Below, in pieces: positions 46,367 through 57,772 of a stretch of 64,000 nt of DNA. Each line of letters begins with the position of its first letter. Position 1 is the stretch's first letter. This stretch comes from Alteromonas sp. MMG017. GTDB lineage: Bacteria > Pseudomonadota > Gammaproteobacteria > Enterobacterales > Alteromonadaceae. The position numbers and the translations under genes were made by a program. The notes below the pieces were generated by a model that did not search any database, was not told the DNA's origin, and worked only from the letters and a program-made list of their open reading frames with translations. Location: NCBI RefSeq assembly GCF_018100795.1, contig NZ_JAGJDY010000014.1, positions 34,907 to 98,906 of the forward strand, in the 5' to 3' direction.

Positions 46367-46672
46367 ATGGCAAAAGAATCAATGAAGGCCCGTGAAGTAA
46401 AGCGCGCTAAGCTAGTAGCTAAGTACGCAGAAAAACGTGCCGCACTTAAAGCGACTATCAGCGATGTTAACGTATCTGAAGAAGAGCGTTGGGACGCTGT
46501 TCTTAAGCTACAACAACTGCCACGTGACTCAAGTTCTTCACGTCAGCGTAACCGCTGCCGCGTAACTGGTCGTCCACATGGTTACCTTCGCAAATTCGGT
46601 CTTAGCCGTATCAAACTGCGTGAAGCAGCGATGCGCGGCGAAGTCCCTGGCCTTAAAAAAGCCAGCTGGTAA
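46367..46672 (+). CDS. rpsN: 30S ribosomal protein S14 (zinc-independent form)
   Basis: 101 residues: the long form without the CxxC zinc pairs, having [19 protein letters not shown] in the conserved C-terminal block. S14 assembles late into the 30S head. Located 11 nt after rplE. Confidence 0.98.
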   Translation: MAKESMKAREVKRAKLVAKYAEKRAALKATISDVNVSEEERWDAVLKLQQLPRDSSSSRQRNRCRVTGRPHGYLRKFGLSRIKLREAAMRGEVPGLKKASW

Positions 46673-46685
46673 GGAGTAGCTGATA

Positions 46686-47078
46686 ATGAGCATGCAAGAT
46701 CCTATCGCGGATATGTTTACCCGCATCCGTAACGGCCAAATGGCAGAGAAAGTTTCTGTAGTTATGCCTTCTTCTAAACTTCGCGTAGCAATTTGTGAAG
46801 TATTAAAGTCTGAAGGTTATATTACTGACTTCGCTGCATCTGGTGACGTTAAGCCTGTTTTAGAAGTTACGCTTAAGTACTTCGAAGGCAAGCAAGTAAT
46901 TGACACTATTGAGCGTGTAAGCCGCCCAGGTCTGCGAATCTATAAGAAAAAAGATGAGCTTCCTAAAGTAATGGGTGGATTGGGTGTCGCGATCGTGTCG
47001 ACTTCTAAAGGTGTGATGACTGACCGTGCAGCGCGTAACGCTGGCATGGGCGGTGAGATCATCGGTTATGTAGCATAA
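46686..47078 (+). CDS. rpsH: 30S ribosomal protein S8
   Basis: 130 residues; the start [18 protein letters not shown] and the C-terminal [17 protein letters not shown] are typical. S8 binds 16S rRNA helix 21 and in enterobacteria also represses the spc operon at the rplE start. AAGGAG lies upstream. Confidence 0.98.
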   Translation: MSMQDPIADMFTRIRNGQMAEKVSVVMPSSKLRVAICEVLKSEGYITDFAASGDVKPVLEVTLKYFEGKQVIDTIERVSRPGLRIYKKKDELPKVMGGLGVAIVSTSKGVMTDRAARNAGMGGEIIGYVA

Positions 47079-47091
47079 CGGAGGAGTTGAA

Positions 47092-47625
47092 ATGTCACGA
47101 GTAGCAAAAGCCCCAGTAGACTTGGTTTCAGGTGTAGATATTTCTATCGCTGGCCAAGAAATTACCGCAAAAGGTAGTAAAGGCACTTTGACCCGCGTTT
47201 TTAACGACGCTGTAGAAGTTGTACAAGAAGAAAACCAATTGAAAGCACTTCCTCGTGAAGGTTTTGCTGACGCTTGGGCGCAGGCAGGTACTGCTCGCTC
47301 TCTTCTTAATGCAATGGTTCAAGGTGTTTCACAAGGTTTTGAGAAAAAGCTTCAGTTAAATGGTGTTGGTTACCGTGCGCAAGCACAAGGTAGCAAACTA
47401 AACCTGACGCTTGGTTTCTCTCACCCAGTAGTATACGAAATGCCTGCAGGCATTACCGTTGAAACGCCTACGCAAACTGAAATCGTCGTGAAAGGCGCCG
47501 ATAAGCAGGTTGTAGGACAGGTTGCGGCGAACATTCGCGCTTACCGTCCACCAGAGCCTTATAAAGGTAAAGGTGTACGTTACGCTGACGAACATGTACG
47601 TCGTAAAGAAGCTAAGAAAAAGTAG
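47092..47625 (+). CDS. rplF: 50S ribosomal protein L6
   Basis: 177 residues with two tandem L6 folds; the C-terminal signature [12 protein letters not shown] is intact. L6 lies near the GTPase-associated centre. GGAGG precedes the ATG. Confidence 0.98.
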   Translation: MSRVAKAPVDLVSGVDISIAGQEITAKGSKGTLTRVFNDAVEVVQEENQLKALPREGFADAWAQAGTARSLLNAMVQGVSQGFEKKLQLNGVGYRAQAQGSKLNLTLGFSHPVVYEMPAGITVETPTQTEIVVKGADKQVVGQVAANIRAYRPPEPYKGKGVRYADEHVRRKEAKKK

Positions 47626-47637
47626 GTGGGTGATACG

Positions 47638-47991
47638 ATGGATAAGAAAACAGCTCGCATTCGTCGCGCTACACGCGCACGAGCAAAAATTCGTGAACTG
47701 GCCGCGCATCGCTTGGTAATTAACCGTACACCTCGCCACATCTATGCTCAGTTAATCGCTCCTAGCGGTTCTGAAGTATTAGCAGCGGCTTCTACTGTAG
47801 ATAAAGAACTTGCAAAAGATCTTAAGTCAACAGGTAACGCTGAAGCAGCGGCGATAGTCGGTAAAGCAATTGCAGAACGCGCTAAAGAGAAAGGCATTGA
47901 AAAAGTGGCTTTCGATCGTAGTGGTTTTAAATACCACGGTCGCGTTAAGGCATTAGCTGATGCAGCTCGCGAAGCTGGCCTTCAGTTCTAG
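47638..47991 (+). CDS. rplR: 50S ribosomal protein L18
   Basis: 117 residues, standard length, ending [19 protein letters not shown] plus REAGLQF. L18 binds 5S rRNA with L5. ATG 47638 has AGGTGG 8 nt upstream and gives the family start [11 protein letters not shown]; a GTG at 47626, in frame but overlapping that ribosome site, is rejected. Confidence 0.98.
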   Translation: MDKKTARIRRATRARAKIRELAAHRLVINRTPRHIYAQLIAPSGSEVLAAASTVDKELAKDLKSTGNAEAAAIVGKAIAERAKEKGIEKVAFDRSGFKYHGRVKALADAAREAGLQF

Positions 47992-48000
47992 GAGTTTATA

Positions 48001-48501
48001 ATGGCTAAACAAGAAGTTCAGAACGGTGAACTATTAGAGAAATTGATTGCTGTAAACCGCGTATCTAAAGTGGTTAAAGGTGGTCGTATCTTTAGTTTCA
48101 CTGCATTGACAGTAGTGGGTGACGGTAATGGTCGCGTAGGTTTCGGTTACGGTAAAGCACGTGAAGTGCCTGCTGCAATCCAGAAAGCTATGGAAAAGGC
48201 ACGTCGCAACATGGTTGACGTTGACCTTAATGGCCACACGTTACAGCACCCAATTAAAGGTCGTCACTCTGGCTCTAAAGTCTACATGCAGCCTGCATCA
48301 GAAGGTACCGGTATTATTGCCGGCGGTGCAATGCGTGCAGTACTTGAAGTAGCTGGTGTACAGAACGTACTTTCAAAATGTTACGGTTCTACGAACCCAA
48401 TCAACGTTGTTCGTGCAACAATCAACGCGCTGACAGAGATGAATTCTCCAGCGAAAGTTGCTGCGAAGCGTGGATTGTCTGTATCAGAAATTTTGGGGTA
48501 A
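48001..48501 (+). CDS. rpsE: 30S ribosomal protein S5
   Basis: 166 residues with the S5 double-stranded RNA-binding domain ([20 protein letters not shown]) and C-terminal block [19 protein letters not shown]5 contributes to decoding accuracy and mRNA helicase activity. AGGAG in the 9-nt gap after rplR. Confidence 0.98.
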   Translation: MAKQEVQNGELLEKLIAVNRVSKVVKGGRIFSFTALTVVGDGNGRVGFGYGKAREVPAAIQKAMEKARRNMVDVDLNGHTLQHPIKGRHSGSKVYMQPASEGTGIIAGGAMRAVLEVAGVQNVLSKCYGSTNPINVVRATINALTEMNSPAKVAAKRGLSVSEILG

Positions 48502-48507
48502 TCAGAC

Positions 48508-48687
48508 ATGGCAACGATTAAAGTAAAGCAAACTAAAAGTGCGATTGGCCGTTTGCCAAAGCACAGAGCTACGCTTAAAGGTTTAGGCCTTCGTAAAATC
48601 AACCATGTTCGTGAACTGGAAGATACGCCAAGTGTACGCGGCATGATTCACCGTGTTAATTACATGGTCGAAATAGTCGAGGAGTAA
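48508..48687 (+). CDS. rpmD: 50S ribosomal protein L30
   Basis: 59 residues, start [19 protein letters not shown], with GLGLRKINH and [12 protein letters not shown] typical of L30. It lies between rpsE (6-nt gap) and rplO (3-nt gap), the conserved position. Confidence 0.97.
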   Translation: MATIKVKQTKSAIGRLPKHRATLKGLGLRKINHVRELEDTPSVRGMIHRVNYMVEIVEE

Positions 48688-48690
48688 GTT

Positions 48691-49125
48691 ATGCGTTTAA
48701 ATACTATTGCTCCTGCTCCAGGAGCTAAACATTCTGGTAAGCGTACTGGTCGTGGTATCGGTTCAGGTCTAGGTAAAACAGGTGGCGCAGGTCACAAAGG
48801 TCAAAAAAGCCGTTCAGGTGGCCGTGTTAAGCCAGGATTTGAAGGTGGTCAGATGCCACTTCAGCGTCGTCTTCCTAAATTCGGTTTCACTTCACGCAAG
48901 AGCTTCGTTACTGATGAAGTAACGCTTGCAGAAATCGCAAAGGTTGATGGTGATACAGCATCTCTAGAAACTTTAAAAGCAGCTGGTCTTGTGAAAAAAG
49001 AGATCCAGTTCGTTAAAGTTATCAAGAGCGGCGAAGTATCACGCGCTGTTACAGTAAGCGGTTTAAAGGTTACTAAAGGCGCTAAAGAAGCGATTGAAGC
49101 TGCTGGCGGTAAAGTAGAGGAATAA
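48691..49125 (+). CDS. rplO: 50S ribosomal protein L15
   Basis: 144 residues. The glycine-rich basic N-terminal extension ([20 protein letters not shown]) threads into 23S rRNA, and the C-terminal globular domain follows. GGAG of the preceding rpmD end serves as ribosome site. Confidence 0.98.
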   Translation: MRLNTIAPAPGAKHSGKRTGRGIGSGLGKTGGAGHKGQKSRSGGRVKPGFEGGQMPLQRRLPKFGFTSRKSFVTDEVTLAEIAKVDGDTASLETLKAAGLVKKEIQFVKVIKSGEVSRAVTVSGLKVTKGAKEAIEAAGGKVEE

Positions 49126-49130
49126 GCTAG

Positions 49131-50450
49131 ATGGCTAAACCAGGATTGGATTCAGGCGCGAAAAGCGGCTTGAGTGAGCTTAAAGCAAGATTGTTGTTCG
49201 TACTCGGTGCGATTGTTGTATTCAGATTAGGTTCTTATGTTCCTATTCCGGGCATCGATCCAGCTGTACTTGCTGACTTGTTCGAGCAACAGAAAGGTAC
49301 CATTGTAGAAATGTTTAACATGTTCTCCGGTGGTGCGCTTGAGCGTGCATCCGTTCTGGCTTTGGGCATCATGCCATACATTACTGCATCAATTATTATG
49401 CAGTTGCTCTCGGTGGTTCATCCACCGATGATAGAGCTTAAAAAAGAAGGCGAAGCAGGTCGTCGTAAAATTAGCCAGTACACACGTTATTTAACGTTGG
49501 TGTTGGCTATCTTCCAATCATTTGGAATTTCGACGGGTCTGCCTAACCTAATTAATGGACTGGTATTGAACCCTGGCTTCGGATTCTACTTTACGGCAGT
49601 AGTGAGCTTGGTCACAGGAACTATGTTCCTAATGTGGTTAGGTGAGCAAATTACTGAACGAGGTATCGGTAACGGTATTTCTATATTGATATTTGCTGGT
49701 ATTGTTGCCGGTCTACCAACAGCGATAGGTCAGACGGCAGAACAAGCAAGACAAGGCGACATTAACTTGTTGTTCTTGTTGTTGATGGCTGTGATTGTTA
49801 TTGCGCTTACATACCTTGTGGTATTTGTAGAGCGCGGACAGCGCAGAATTGTGGTAAACTATGCAAAGCGTCAGCAAGGCCGTCAGGTTTTTGCCGCGCA
49901 AAGCACGCATTTACCACTGAAAGTCAACATGGCTGGTGTTATTCCACCCATCTTTGCTTCCAGCATCATTTTGTTTCCGGGTACTATCGCAGGATGGTTC
50001 GGACAGAATGAATCTACAGCGTGGTTGCAGGACGTAGCGCTTATGCTATCTCCAGGTCAGCCTCTGTATGTGATGTTATATGCAACAGCGATAATCTTCT
50101 TCTGCTTCTTCTACACGGCGTTGGTTTTCAACCCGCGTGAAACAGCGGATAACTTGAAGAAGTCTGGTGCGTTTGTACCAGGTATTCGTCCTGGTGAACA
50201 AACATCGCGTTATATCGATAAGGTAATGACTCGTCTGACACTGGCAGGCGCACTGTACATAACCTTTATTTGTTTGGTGCCTGAATTCATGCTGATTGCC
50301 TGGAATGTGCCGTTCTACTTCGGTGGTACGTCGCTTCTAATTATCGTGGTGGTTATCATGGACTTTATGGCACAGGTGCAGACGCATTTGATGAGTAGTC
50401 AATATGAGTCTGTTCTGAAGAAAGCTAATCTTAAAGGCTACGGCCGTTAA
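49131..50450 (+). CDS. secY: Preprotein translocase subunit SecY
   Basis: 439 residues with ten transmembrane helices, the protein-conducting channel of the inner membrane with SecE and SecG. Signature segments include [15 protein letters not shown] (plug/TM2 region), [20 protein letters not shown] (C5 cytoplasmic loop) and the end [10 protein letters not shown]. It is placed 5 nt after rplO as usual in the spc operon. Confidence 0.98.
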   Translation: MAKPGLDSGAKSGLSELKARLLFVLGAIVVFRLGSYVPIPGIDPAVLADLFEQQKGTIVEMFNMFSGGALERASVLALGIMPYITASIIMQLLSVVHPPMIELKKEGEAGRRKISQYTRYLTLVLAIFQSFGISTGLPNLINGLVLNPGFGFYFTAVVSLVTGTMFLMWLGEQITERGIGNGISILIFAGIVAGLPTAIGQTAEQARQGDINLLFLLLMAVIVIALTYLVVFVERGQRRIVVNYAKRQQGRQVFAAQSTHLPLKVNMAGVIPPIFASSIILFPGTIAGWFGQNESTAWLQDVALMLSPGQPLYVMLYATAIIFFCFFYTALVFNPRETADNLKKSGAFVPGIRPGEQTSRYIDKVMTRLTLAGALYITFICLVPEFMLIAWNVPFYFGGTSLLIIVVVIMDFMAQVQTHLMSSQYESVLKKANLKGYGR

Positions 50451-50487
50451 GTTAGCCCCTTAATATATAAGATAGGGGAGTGATGTA

Positions 50488-50601
50488 ATGAAAGTTCGTG
50501 CATCAGTTAAAAAGATTTGCCGTAACTGTAAAGTTATCAAACGCAACGGTGTTGTGCGCGTAATTTGTACAGAGCCGAAGCATAAGCAAAGGCAAGGTTA
50601 A
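50488..50601 (+). CDS. rpmJ: 50S ribosomal protein L36 (zinc-binding form)
   Basis: 37 residues, start [20 protein letters not shown]. Cys11, Cys14, Cys27 and His32 make the CxxC...C...H zinc set, so this is the zinc-dependent paralogue. GGGGAG precedes the ATG. It ends the spc operon; a 174-nt gap separates it from rpsM. Confidence 0.97.
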   Translation: MKVRASVKKICRNCKVIKRNGVVRVICTEPKHKQRQG

Positions 50602-50612
50602 TCTACGCGGTA

Positions 50613-50689
50613 CTGAATACTCGCAAAGCCAATAAGCAGGGCCTGACTTATACTTATCAGGTTCTGCTGGTTTTGTTTAAAGTATTCAG
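50613..50689 (+). promoter_or_regulatory. Long hairpin between rpmJ and rpsM
   Basis: An inner 12-bp stem with two G-U pairs (50635-50646 with 50657-50668) is enclosed by a perfect 9-bp outer stem CTGAATACT/AGTATTCAG (50613-50621 with 50681-50689). TTTTGTTT lies on the 3' side. A further pair GTTGACG/CGTCAAC spans about 50711-50753, just upstream of the rpsM ribosome site. Candidate attenuator or S4-responsive leader; not proven. Confidence 0.5.
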
Positions 50690-50775
50690 AACCTAAATAT
50701 TTGCAATTTAGTTGACGGGTAAGTATCCTATCGGGCTTTTTAGGTCGTCAACAATAAATTAGAGGAGTGCTGTTA

Positions 50776-51132
50776 ATGGCCCGTATCGCTGGCATTAACA
50801 TTCCTGAGCACAAGCATGCTGTAATCGCTATCCAAGCGATCTATGGCGTTGGTCCTACACGTGCTAAAAGCATTTGTGTAGGTGCTGGTGTTGCAGAAGA
50901 TACAAAGATCAAAGAGCTAGACGAAGCGACTATTGATAAGCTTCGTGACGAAGTGGCTAAATTTACCGTTGAAGGTGATTTACGCCGTGAAGTCTCTATG
51001 AGCATCAAACGTTTGATGGACCTGGGTTGCTTCCGTGGTATTCGCCACCGTCGTAGCTTGCCTCTACGTGGTCAGCGCACTAAAACTAATGCGCGTACCC
51101 GTAAAGGTCCTCGTAAGCCAATTAAGAAGTAA
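50776..51132 (+). CDS. rpsM: 30S ribosomal protein S13
   Basis: 118 residues, start [20 protein letters not shown], with the GVGPTRAK helix-hairpin-helix and the C-terminal [14 protein letters not shown] tail that reaches the P-site tRNA. ATG 50776 with AGAGGA 9 nt upstream; earlier in-frame codons lack a site. First gene of the alpha operon. Confidence 0.98.
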   Translation: MARIAGINIPEHKHAVIAIQAIYGVGPTRAKSICVGAGVAEDTKIKELDEATIDKLRDEVAKFTVEGDLRREVSMSIKRLMDLGCFRGIRHRRSLPLRGQRTKTNARTRKGPRKPIKK

Positions 51133-51146
51133 ACGGGGAATAAGTT

Positions 51147-51539
51147 ATGGCTAAAGCACCAGCTCGTAGTACGCGTAAGCGCGCTAAACGTCAGGTTGCA
51201 GACGGTATGGCTCATATCCATGCGTCTTTCAACAACACAATTGTGACTATTACAGACCGTCAAGGCAATGCATTAGCATGGGCGACATCTGGTGGTTCAG
51301 GTTTCCGTGGTTCACGTAAATCTACCCCATTTGCTGCACAGGTTGCTGCAGAGCGTGCAGGTGTTGCTGCACAAGAATACGGTCTTAAAAACCTAGAAGT
51401 GTTTGTAAAAGGTCCAGGTCCAGGCCGTGAGTCTGCGATCCGTGCTCTTAACGCTACTGGTTATAAGATCACAAATATTACCGATGTGACACCAATTCCT
51501 CACAACGGTTGTCGTCCACCGAAAAAACGTCGCGTTTAA
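51147..51539 (+). CDS. rpsK: 30S ribosomal protein S11
   Basis: 130 residues with [19 protein letters not shown] and the C-terminal [17 protein letters not shown]11 lines the platform near the Shine-Dalgarno helix. Follows rpsM by 14 nt. Confidence 0.98.
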   Translation: MAKAPARSTRKRAKRQVADGMAHIHASFNNTIVTITDRQGNALAWATSGGSGFRGSRKSTPFAAQVAAERAGVAAQEYGLKNLEVFVKGPGPGRESAIRALNATGYKITNITDVTPIPHNGCRPPKKRRV

Positions 51540-51563
51540 TCGACGGACAGTTGGAGAAAGATC

Positions 51564-52184
51564 ATGGCAAGATATTTGGGTCCAAAACTCAAACTTAGCC
51601 GTCGCGAAGGAACTGATTTGTTCCTTAAAAGCGGCGTTCGCGCAATCGATTCTAAATGTAAAATCGATACAGCGCCTGGTCAGCATGGAGCCCGTCGTGG
51701 CCGTTTGTCTGACTACGGTGTTCAGCTGCGTGAAAAACAAAAAGTTCGTCGTATGTATGGCGTTCTTGAAAAGCAATTCCGCAACTACTATAAAGAAGCT
51801 GCACGTCTAAAAGGGAACACAGGTGAAAACTTGTTACAACTTTTAGAAAAGCGTCTTGATAACGTAGTTTACCGTATGGGATTTGCTAGCACACGTGCTG
51901 AAGCACGTCAGCTAGTTAGCCACAAGGCGATCATGGTAAATGGTCAAGTTGTGAACATTCCATCATTCAACGTTTCTGCCGAAGACGTGGTTTCTGTTCG
52001 TGAAAAAGCTAAGAAGCAAGCTCGTATCGTAGCTGCTTTGGAACTGGCTGACCAACGCGAGAAGCCAACTTGGATTGAAGTAGACAGCACGAAAATGGAA
52101 GGTACTTTTAAGCGCCTACCAGAAAGAACTGATTTGTCTGCGGAAATTAACGAACAGTTGATCGTTGAACTTTACTCTAAGTAA
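51564..52184 (+). CDS. rpsD: 30S ribosomal protein S4
   Basis: 206 residues: N-terminal [19 protein letters not shown] without zinc Cys clusters, then an S4 RNA-binding domain ([20 protein letters not shown]). S4 nucleates 30S assembly and in E. coli represses the alpha operon through a leader pseudoknot. Ribosome site GGAG upstream. Confidence 0.98.
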   Translation: MARYLGPKLKLSRREGTDLFLKSGVRAIDSKCKIDTAPGQHGARRGRLSDYGVQLREKQKVRRMYGVLEKQFRNYYKEAARLKGNTGENLLQLLEKRLDNVVYRMGFASTRAEARQLVSHKAIMVNGQVVNIPSFNVSAEDVVSVREKAKKQARIVAALELADQREKPTWIEVDSTKMEGTFKRLPERTDLSAEINEQLIVELYSK

Positions 52185-52206
52185 AGCTAACTAAAGAGGA
52201 AGCATT

Positions 52207-53193
52207 GTGGGTTCTGTGACTGAATTCCTTAAACCGAGACTAGTTGAGATCGAAAACGTTTCTCCTACTCGTGCCAAAGTAACTTTGGAACCACTAGAGC
52301 GCGGCTTTGGCCACACTCTAGGTAACGCCCTACGTCGTATCTTGTTGTCATCCATGCCAGGATGCGCAGTTACTGAAGTAGAAATTGATGGCGTTCTTCA
52401 CGAGTACAGCACCAAAGAAGGTGTGCAAGAAGACGTAATTGAAATCTTGCTAAATCTTAAAGGTTTAGCGGTTCGCCTAGAAGGTAAAACTGAGGCAACC
52501 CTAACTCTAGTGAAATCTGGCGCTGGCCCTGTTGTTGCTGGTGACATTCAGCATGATGGCGACGTAGAAATTGTTAACCCTGACCACTTAGTTTGTACTT
52601 TAACTGGCGAAGCTGAAATCAGCATGCGTATTAAAGTAGAAATGGGTCGCGGTTATGTACCAGCTTCTACCCGTCGCTCCTCTGAAGAAGATGATCGTCC
52701 AATTGGTCGTTTGTTAGTTGATGCTTCATACAGCCCAGTAGAGCGTATAGCTTACAGTGTAGAGTCTGCCCGTGTTGAACAACGCACAGACCTAGACAAA
52801 TTGATTATCGATATGGAAACGAACGGTACTTTAGATCCTGAAGAAGCGATCCGCCGTTCTGCGACTATCCTAGCTGAACAGCTTGATGCATTCGTAGATT
52901 TACGTGATGTATCTGAGCCAGAAGCGAAAGAAGAGAAGCCGGAATTTGATCCGATTCTACTTCGCCCAGTTGATGACCTAGAGCTAACTGTACGTTCTGC
53001 TAACTGTTTAAAAGCAGAAGCTATCCAGTACATTGGTGACCTGGTTCAGCGTACTGAGGTTGAGCTACTTAAAACGCCTAACCTTGGTAAAAAATCGCTA
53101 ACTGAAATCAAAGATGTTCTAGCATCTCGTGGACTTTCTCTAGGTATGCGCCTAGAAAACTGGCCGCCTGAGAGCATCGCTGAAAAAGATTAA
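52207..53193 (+). CDS. rpoA: RNA polymerase subunit alpha
   Basis: 328 residues (E. coli 329). The N-terminal domain ([20 protein letters not shown]) drives dimerisation and core assembly; the C-terminal domain ([39 protein letters not shown]) contacts UP elements and activators such as an FNR homologue. The start is GTG with AGAGGA 6 nt upstream. Confidence 0.99.
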   Translation: MGSVTEFLKPRLVEIENVSPTRAKVTLEPLERGFGHTLGNALRRILLSSMPGCAVTEVEIDGVLHEYSTKEGVQEDVIEILLNLKGLAVRLEGKTEATLTLVKSGAGPVVAGDIQHDGDVEIVNPDHLVCTLTGEAEISMRIKVEMGRGYVPASTRRSSEEDDRPIGRLLVDASYSPVERIAYSVESARVEQRTDLDKLIIDMETNGTLDPEEAIRRSATILAEQLDAFVDLRDVSEPEAKEEKPEFDPILLRPVDDLELTVRSANCLKAEAIQYIGDLVQRTEVELLKTPNLGKKSLTEIKDVLASRGLSLGMRLENWPPESIAEKD

Positions 53194-53234
53194 TCAGGTT
53201 TTTAATAAACTGATTTGTAGAGAAGGATAAAACT

Positions 53235-53636
53235 ATGCGCCATCGTAAGAGTGGTCGTCAGTTGAATCGCAACAGCAGCCATCGTCAAGCTATGTTCAAG
53301 AACATGGCCGGCTCTTTGGTCAAGCACGAAGTGATCAAAACGACGTTACCAAAAGCGAAAGAATTACGTCGCGTTATTGAGCCTCTTATCACTATGGCTA
53401 AGCAAGACAGCGTTGCAAACCGCCGTTTAGCTTTCGCCCGCACTGGTGATAAAGAAGTTGTTGGTAAACTATTCAACGAGCTTGGTCCTCGTTACGAAGC
53501 TCGCCCAGGCGGATACACTCGCATTCTTAAATGCGGACTCCGTGCTGGCGACAATGCCCCTATGGCATACGTTGAACTAGTAGACCGTCCAGTTGTTGAA
53601 GCTGAAGAAGAAGCAGTAGAAGCAACTGAAGAGTAA
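53235..53636 (+). CDS. rplQ: 50S ribosomal protein L17
   Basis: 133 residues with [20 protein letters not shown] and [17 protein letters not shown], plus an acidic C-terminal tail (about 115-133) common in gammaproteobacteria. L17 lies at the peptide exit surface. Last gene of the alpha operon, before a strong terminator. Confidence 0.98.
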   Translation: MRHRKSGRQLNRNSSHRQAMFKNMAGSLVKHEVIKTTLPKAKELRRVIEPLITMAKQDSVANRRLAFARTGDKEVVGKLFNELGPRYEARPGGYTRILKCGLRAGDNAPMAYVELVDRPVVEAEEEAVEATEE

Positions 53637-53670
53637 TAAATACTCTCAATTCTGAGTTATCAGAATTATT

Positions 53671-53698
53671 AAAAAACCCGGCTTAGGCCGGGTTTTTT
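53671..53698 (+). terminator. Terminator of the ribosomal alpha operon
   Basis: AAAAAACCCGGC pairs with GCCGGGTTTTTT around TTAG. A smaller hairpin AATTCTGA/TCAGAATT lies just upstream at about 53648-53667. Confidence 0.95.
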
Positions 53699-53849
53699 GT
53701 TTCTTAAAATTTAATATTTGTCCTAACTGATAATTAATCTAGTTAATTGCTGGAAGCGCCGTTTCATACCAAAAAGATTCTTTGTATACTTAGATAAATA
53801 ATAAAAGTATCAGGAAGTGAGAGTTCTCTCACTCATAAAGGAAGTTAAT

Positions 53850-55256
53850 ATGAAACCAGTAGTACTTGCAGGCGGTACCGGAAGCCGCTTATGGCCAAAA
53901 TCACGAGCGGCGTTACCTAAACAGTTTTTGTCACTCACATCCGATAACACCATGTTGCAAGACACTATTGTTCGATTGAATGGAACTAAAGCCCAAAGCC
54001 CCATTTTCATATGTAATGATGCACACCGATTTCTAGTTGCAGAGCAACTACGTCAAAAAGACATCAACCATGGCGGTATTTTACTGGAGCCTGTTGGCCG
54101 AAATACTGCACCTGCTATTGCACTTGCAGCGTTGCATGCAACGATAAATGGTGAAGACCCTGTATTGCTCGTGCTAGCGGCCGATCATTTAATCAAAGAC
54201 GAACCCGCATTTCATGCTGCAATTGAAAAAGCAGAAAAATTAGCAGAGCAAGGTAAATTGGTGACATTTGGTATAGTGCCAGATCAACCACACACGGGCT
54301 ATGGCTACATTAAAGCAGGGAGTGGATTAGCAGACGGATTTGAAGTTGCGGAGTTTGTTGAGAAACCTGCGCTTGAAACTGCAAAAGGGTATGTCGATTC
54401 TGGTGACTATTATTGGAATAGTGGCATGTTTATGTTTAAAGCTAGCAGATACTTAGAAGAGCTTGAGAAATACAGTCCTGAAATGCTAGATGTCTGTAAA
54501 CGCGCCATTGACACTGAAACCCCAGACCTAGATTTTATTCGCGTCGATCACGATATTTTTGCTACCTGCCCAGATGACTCTATCGATTATGCTGTAATGG
54601 AAAAAACTGATAGTGCTGCCATGGTTCCACTTGATGCCCAGTGGAGTGATGTAGGTAGCTGGACTTCGTTATGGGAAACAGCGGAAAAAGACGAAAATGG
54701 CAATGTTTCTGTTGGTGATACTATTTTAGAAAATACTAAAAATAGCTATGTGAACGCAGAGCAACGTCTTGTATCTGTCATTGGTCTGGAAGACGTTATT
54801 GTAGTTGAAACCAAAGATGCGGTTATGGTCGCTCATAAAGACGATGCACAGAGTATCAAGAACGTAGTAAACAAACTTAAAGCTGAAAAACGCCCTGAGT
54901 TTCAGTTCCATCGTGAAGTATTTCGCCCTTGGGGTAGTTATGATTCCATTGATAATGGAGCTCGTTTCCAAGTAAAACGAATTACCGTTAAACCTGGCGA
55001 AAAACTATCGGTACAAATGCATCATCACCGCGCTGAGCACTGGATAGTAGTATCGGGCAGTGCCAATGTCACCATTGATGATAAAACCACATTAGTCACC
55101 GAGAACCAATCGGTTTACATTCCTATTGGTGCGGTCCACGCCTTAGAAAACCCTGGGAAAATCCAACTGGAGCTTATTGAAGTGCAGTCAGGCGCCTACT
55201 TAGGCGAAGATGACATAGTGCGTTTTTCTGATAGATATGGGCGTGTAGCTAAGTAG
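53850..55256 (+). CDS. manC: Mannose-1-phosphate guanylyltransferase / mannose-6-phosphate isomerase
   Basis: 468-residue bifunctional enzyme supplying GDP-mannose. The nucleotidyltransferase signature [15 protein letters not shown] is at the N-terminus, [14 protein letters not shown] further in, and a type II isomerase cupin at the C-terminus ([20 protein letters not shown]). ATG 53850 with AAAGGA 7 nt upstream fits the family start MKPVVLAGG. It opens the polysaccharide block and has its own terminator. Confidence 0.95.
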   Translation: MKPVVLAGGTGSRLWPKSRAALPKQFLSLTSDNTMLQDTIVRLNGTKAQSPIFICNDAHRFLVAEQLRQKDINHGGILLEPVGRNTAPAIALAALHATINGEDPVLLVLAADHLIKDEPAFHAAIEKAEKLAEQGKLVTFGIVPDQPHTGYGYIKAGSGLADGFEVAEFVEKPALETAKGYVDSGDYYWNSGMFMFKASRYLEELEKYSPEMLDVCKRAIDTETPDLDFIRVDHDIFATCPDDSIDYAVMEKTDSAAMVPLDAQWSDVGSWTSLWETAEKDENGNVSVGDTILENTKNSYVNAEQRLVSVIGLEDVIVVETKDAVMVAHKDDAQSIKNVVNKLKAEKRPEFQFHREVFRPWGSYDSIDNGARFQVKRITVKPGEKLSVQMHHHRAEHWIVVSGSANVTIDDKTTLVTENQSVYIPIGAVHALENPGKIQLELIEVQSGAYLGEDDIVRFSDRYGRVAK

Positions 55257-55277
55257 ATTAGACAGTTAATTAATTAG

Positions 55278-55308
55278 AAAGGCACCTTTGGTGCCTTTTT
55301 CTTTTTTT
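55278..55308 (+). terminator. Terminator of manC
   Basis: AAAGGCACC and GGTGCCTTT around a TTT loop, followed by a long T run (TTTTTCTTTTTTT). Confidence 0.93.
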
Positions 55309-55468
55309 GGATTTATATCTTCATCCAATATCATCATTCTCGTGTGTTTCCATTTTATTAAATGCGGTATGATTAGCGCCGTAAAGGTATGTAGTAAACC
55401 TTCTACGTAACAAGTGAAGTTTAAGGAAAGCATTCTAAGCTTTATATAGGAAAAGGTGTTCACCCGTT

Positions 55469-57751
55469 TTGTTATCTAAAATTCTCAAGCCTGCAACTTT
55501 AAAGCGATTAGCCTATCGGCTAGCTAAAAAGTTAATCATTGTTCCCCATCATGAGTTAGCGCCAGTCAAGGCAGACAATAGTGGTTCCACTTGGGTATCA
55601 ACGGGAGATGACCCGCAATTCATTATTCATCCTGCGCGACGCATTCCCACTCGTAGCTTTAGTAAAGGGTGGTACCTTTTGCGTATAAAGATTAACGAGG
55701 CAAATCATCAGTCGCACATAGGAAAGCTTTATTCTAACCTTCAAAAGGGTGAATTGGTGTCTATCAATGTGCCCTGGCATAGCACTAAGTTTGTGAATAG
55801 AGTTTTCTACCTTGAAAGTGCAAACGCTATGCTCAGGTTCGACCCTTGTGAAGCAGAAACAGAGTTCACAATAAATACTTTCATGATTTCAAAAGTGCCC
55901 TCCTTCATTGCAATGAGGCACATGAAACAGCGCTTGTACAAGTTACTTAGTCATGTAGATAACATTGAGGAGTACTTGGCCGCGAACTGTAGGCTGAACG
56001 GTGGGCGGTTAGTAGATACCGTTTACCAAGAATACAATAATACATTTACTCATGGTGCAATGGAGAAAAGCTATCCGTTTTGGGTAGAGTTTGATGAGCC
56101 GCGTGCCATAGAGAAGATGAAACAAGCTTTCACTGCAAATCAGTCTGAAGTAAAGTTTTCTATCATATTGCCGACGTACAATACCGCCCCTGTTTATTTA
56201 AAAGCATGTATCGATTCTGTAGTTCAACAAACGCATAAAAACTGGGAACTTTGTATAGCAGACGATGCATCAACTAACATGGAAACCATCGAAGTATTAA
56301 AGGCATATGAACAGCAGTATTCTAATATAAACGTTAAGTTGCTTAATGAAAATGGGCATATTTCTAAAGCAAGTAACGAAGCATTAGCCTTAGTGGCTAA
56401 TGATTACGTTCTCTTACTTGATCACGATGATACTTTACCTGCACATACGTTATCGTTCTTTGCAAAGGCCATTACAGAGAATGCATCAGCGCAAGTTCTT
56501 TATGCCGACGAAGATAAAATAGACGAGCAAGGAAATCGGCACCAACCGCATTTCAAGCCAGACTGGAATCCAGATTTACTGCTAAGTCAAAATTACATAT
56601 GTCACCCAGCAGTTTATAAAACCAGCTTACTTAAAAAAGTCGGTGGTTTTAGAGTTGGTGTTGAAGGTTCACAAGATCACGATTTACTATTAAGAGCTGC
56701 AGCTAATCTTAGTTGTGAAGAAGTGGTGCATTTACCCTTCATTCTTTATCACTGGCGAGTTATCGAAAACTCAACAGCGTCGAATGCATCAGCTAAATCG
56801 TACACAACCGATGCAGGAATTGAGTCGATAAAGCATTTCCTTTCGCAGACAAAGCAAAGTGCATCTGTTGAAAAAGGGGCATACCCCAACACCTATAGAG
56901 TTAATTGGGCTTTGCCTGCTAAACCACCTTTAGTGAGCTTGGTAATACCCACAAGAGACGGCTACGACATTCTGAAGCAATGCCTAGAATCTATCTACAA
57001 TAAGACATCATACGAAAACTTTGAAATTATTGTTGTAGACAATCAAACGAGCTGTGAGAAAACATTAGCCCTCTTTAATGACTATTTAGACGCAAAAAGT
57101 AACTTTAGCGTGTTGAAGTGGGATAAGTCTTTTAACTACTCAGCAATTAATAACTTTGCGGTATCACAAGCAAGCGGAGACGTCGTTGGCTTAGTAAACA
57201 ACGACATCGAAGTTATCAGCGAGCATTGGCTAACAGAAATGGTCTCCCATGCTTTAAGACCTGAAATTGGATGTGTAGGGGCCAAGCTCTATTATCCTAA
57301 TGATACTATTCAGCATGCTGGCGTTGTTTTAGGAATAGGCGGCGTTGCTGGCCACTCACACAAATACTTCCACAAGAGTGAACCCGGTTATTTTACGCGG
57401 TTGCATCTAGTCCAGAATATGTCTGCCGTTACCGCAGCTTGTTTACTAGTGCGTAAGTCTGTTTTTGAAGAGGTAGGCGGGCTAAATGAAGAAGACCTCA
57501 CCATAGCCTTTAACGATGTGGATTTTTGTTTGAAGGTACATACCGCAGGTTATCGAAACCTGTTTACACCTTGGGCCGAGCTTTACCACCATGAGTCGAT
57601 AAGCCGTGGTGAAGAAGATACCCCAGAGAAAGTTGCGCGCTTTAATAAAGAAAGTGAGTACATGAAGGAAAAGTGGGCTGACTTATTGAAAGCTGACCCA
57701 GCTTATAATATGAATTTATCGTCTACGCATGAAGACTTTAGCCTTAGCTAA
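55469..57751 (+). CDS. Two-domain family 2 glycosyltransferase
   Basis: 760 residues: an N-terminal region of about 225 residues of unknown role, then two GT-A domains. The first begins SIILPTYNTAPVYLKACIDS (about 232) with LLDHDDTLP as metal motif; the second begins LVIPTRDGYDILKQCLESIY (about 493) with VNNDIEVIS and the acceptor-side block NDVDFCLKV. The layout resembles O-antigen/surface-glycan transferases that may add two sugars. No membrane helix. The start is a TTG; no other in-frame start has a better site (AAAAGG 12 nt upstream). A sulfotransferase gene follows 21 nt later. Confidence 0.9.
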   Translation: MLSKILKPATLKRLAYRLAKKLIIVPHHELAPVKADNSGSTWVSTGDDPQFIIHPARRIPTRSFSKGWYLLRIKINEANHQSHIGKLYSNLQKGELVSINVPWHSTKFVNRVFYLESANAMLRFDPCEAETEFTINTFMISKVPSFIAMRHMKQRLYKLLSHVDNIEEYLAANCRLNGGRLVDTVYQEYNNTFTHGAMEKSYPFWVEFDEPRAIEKMKQAFTANQSEVKFSIILPTYNTAPVYLKACIDSVVQQTHKNWELCIADDASTNMETIEVLKAYEQQYSNINVKLLNENGHISKASNEALALVANDYVLLLDHDDTLPAHTLSFFAKAITENASAQVLYADEDKIDEQGNRHQPHFKPDWNPDLLLSQNYICHPAVYKTSLLKKVGGFRVGVEGSQDHDLLLRAAANLSCEEVVHLPFILYHWRVIENSTASNASAKSYTTDAGIESIKHFLSQTKQSASVEKGAYPNTYRVNWALPAKPPLVSLVIPTRDGYDILKQCLESIYNKTSYENFEIIVVDNQTSCEKTLALFNDYLDAKSNFSVLKWDKSFNYSAINNFAVSQASGDVVGLVNNDIEVISEHWLTEMVSHALRPEIGCVGAKLYYPNDTIQHAGVVLGIGGVAGHSHKYFHKSEPGYFTRLHLVQNMSAVTAACLLVRKSVFEEVGGLNEEDLTIAFNDVDFCLKVHTAGYRNLFTPWAELYHHESISRGEEDTPEKVARFNKESEYMKEKWADLLKADPAYNMNLSSTHEDFSLS

Positions 57752-57772
57752 TTAAATGTAAGGGGCTTACTA

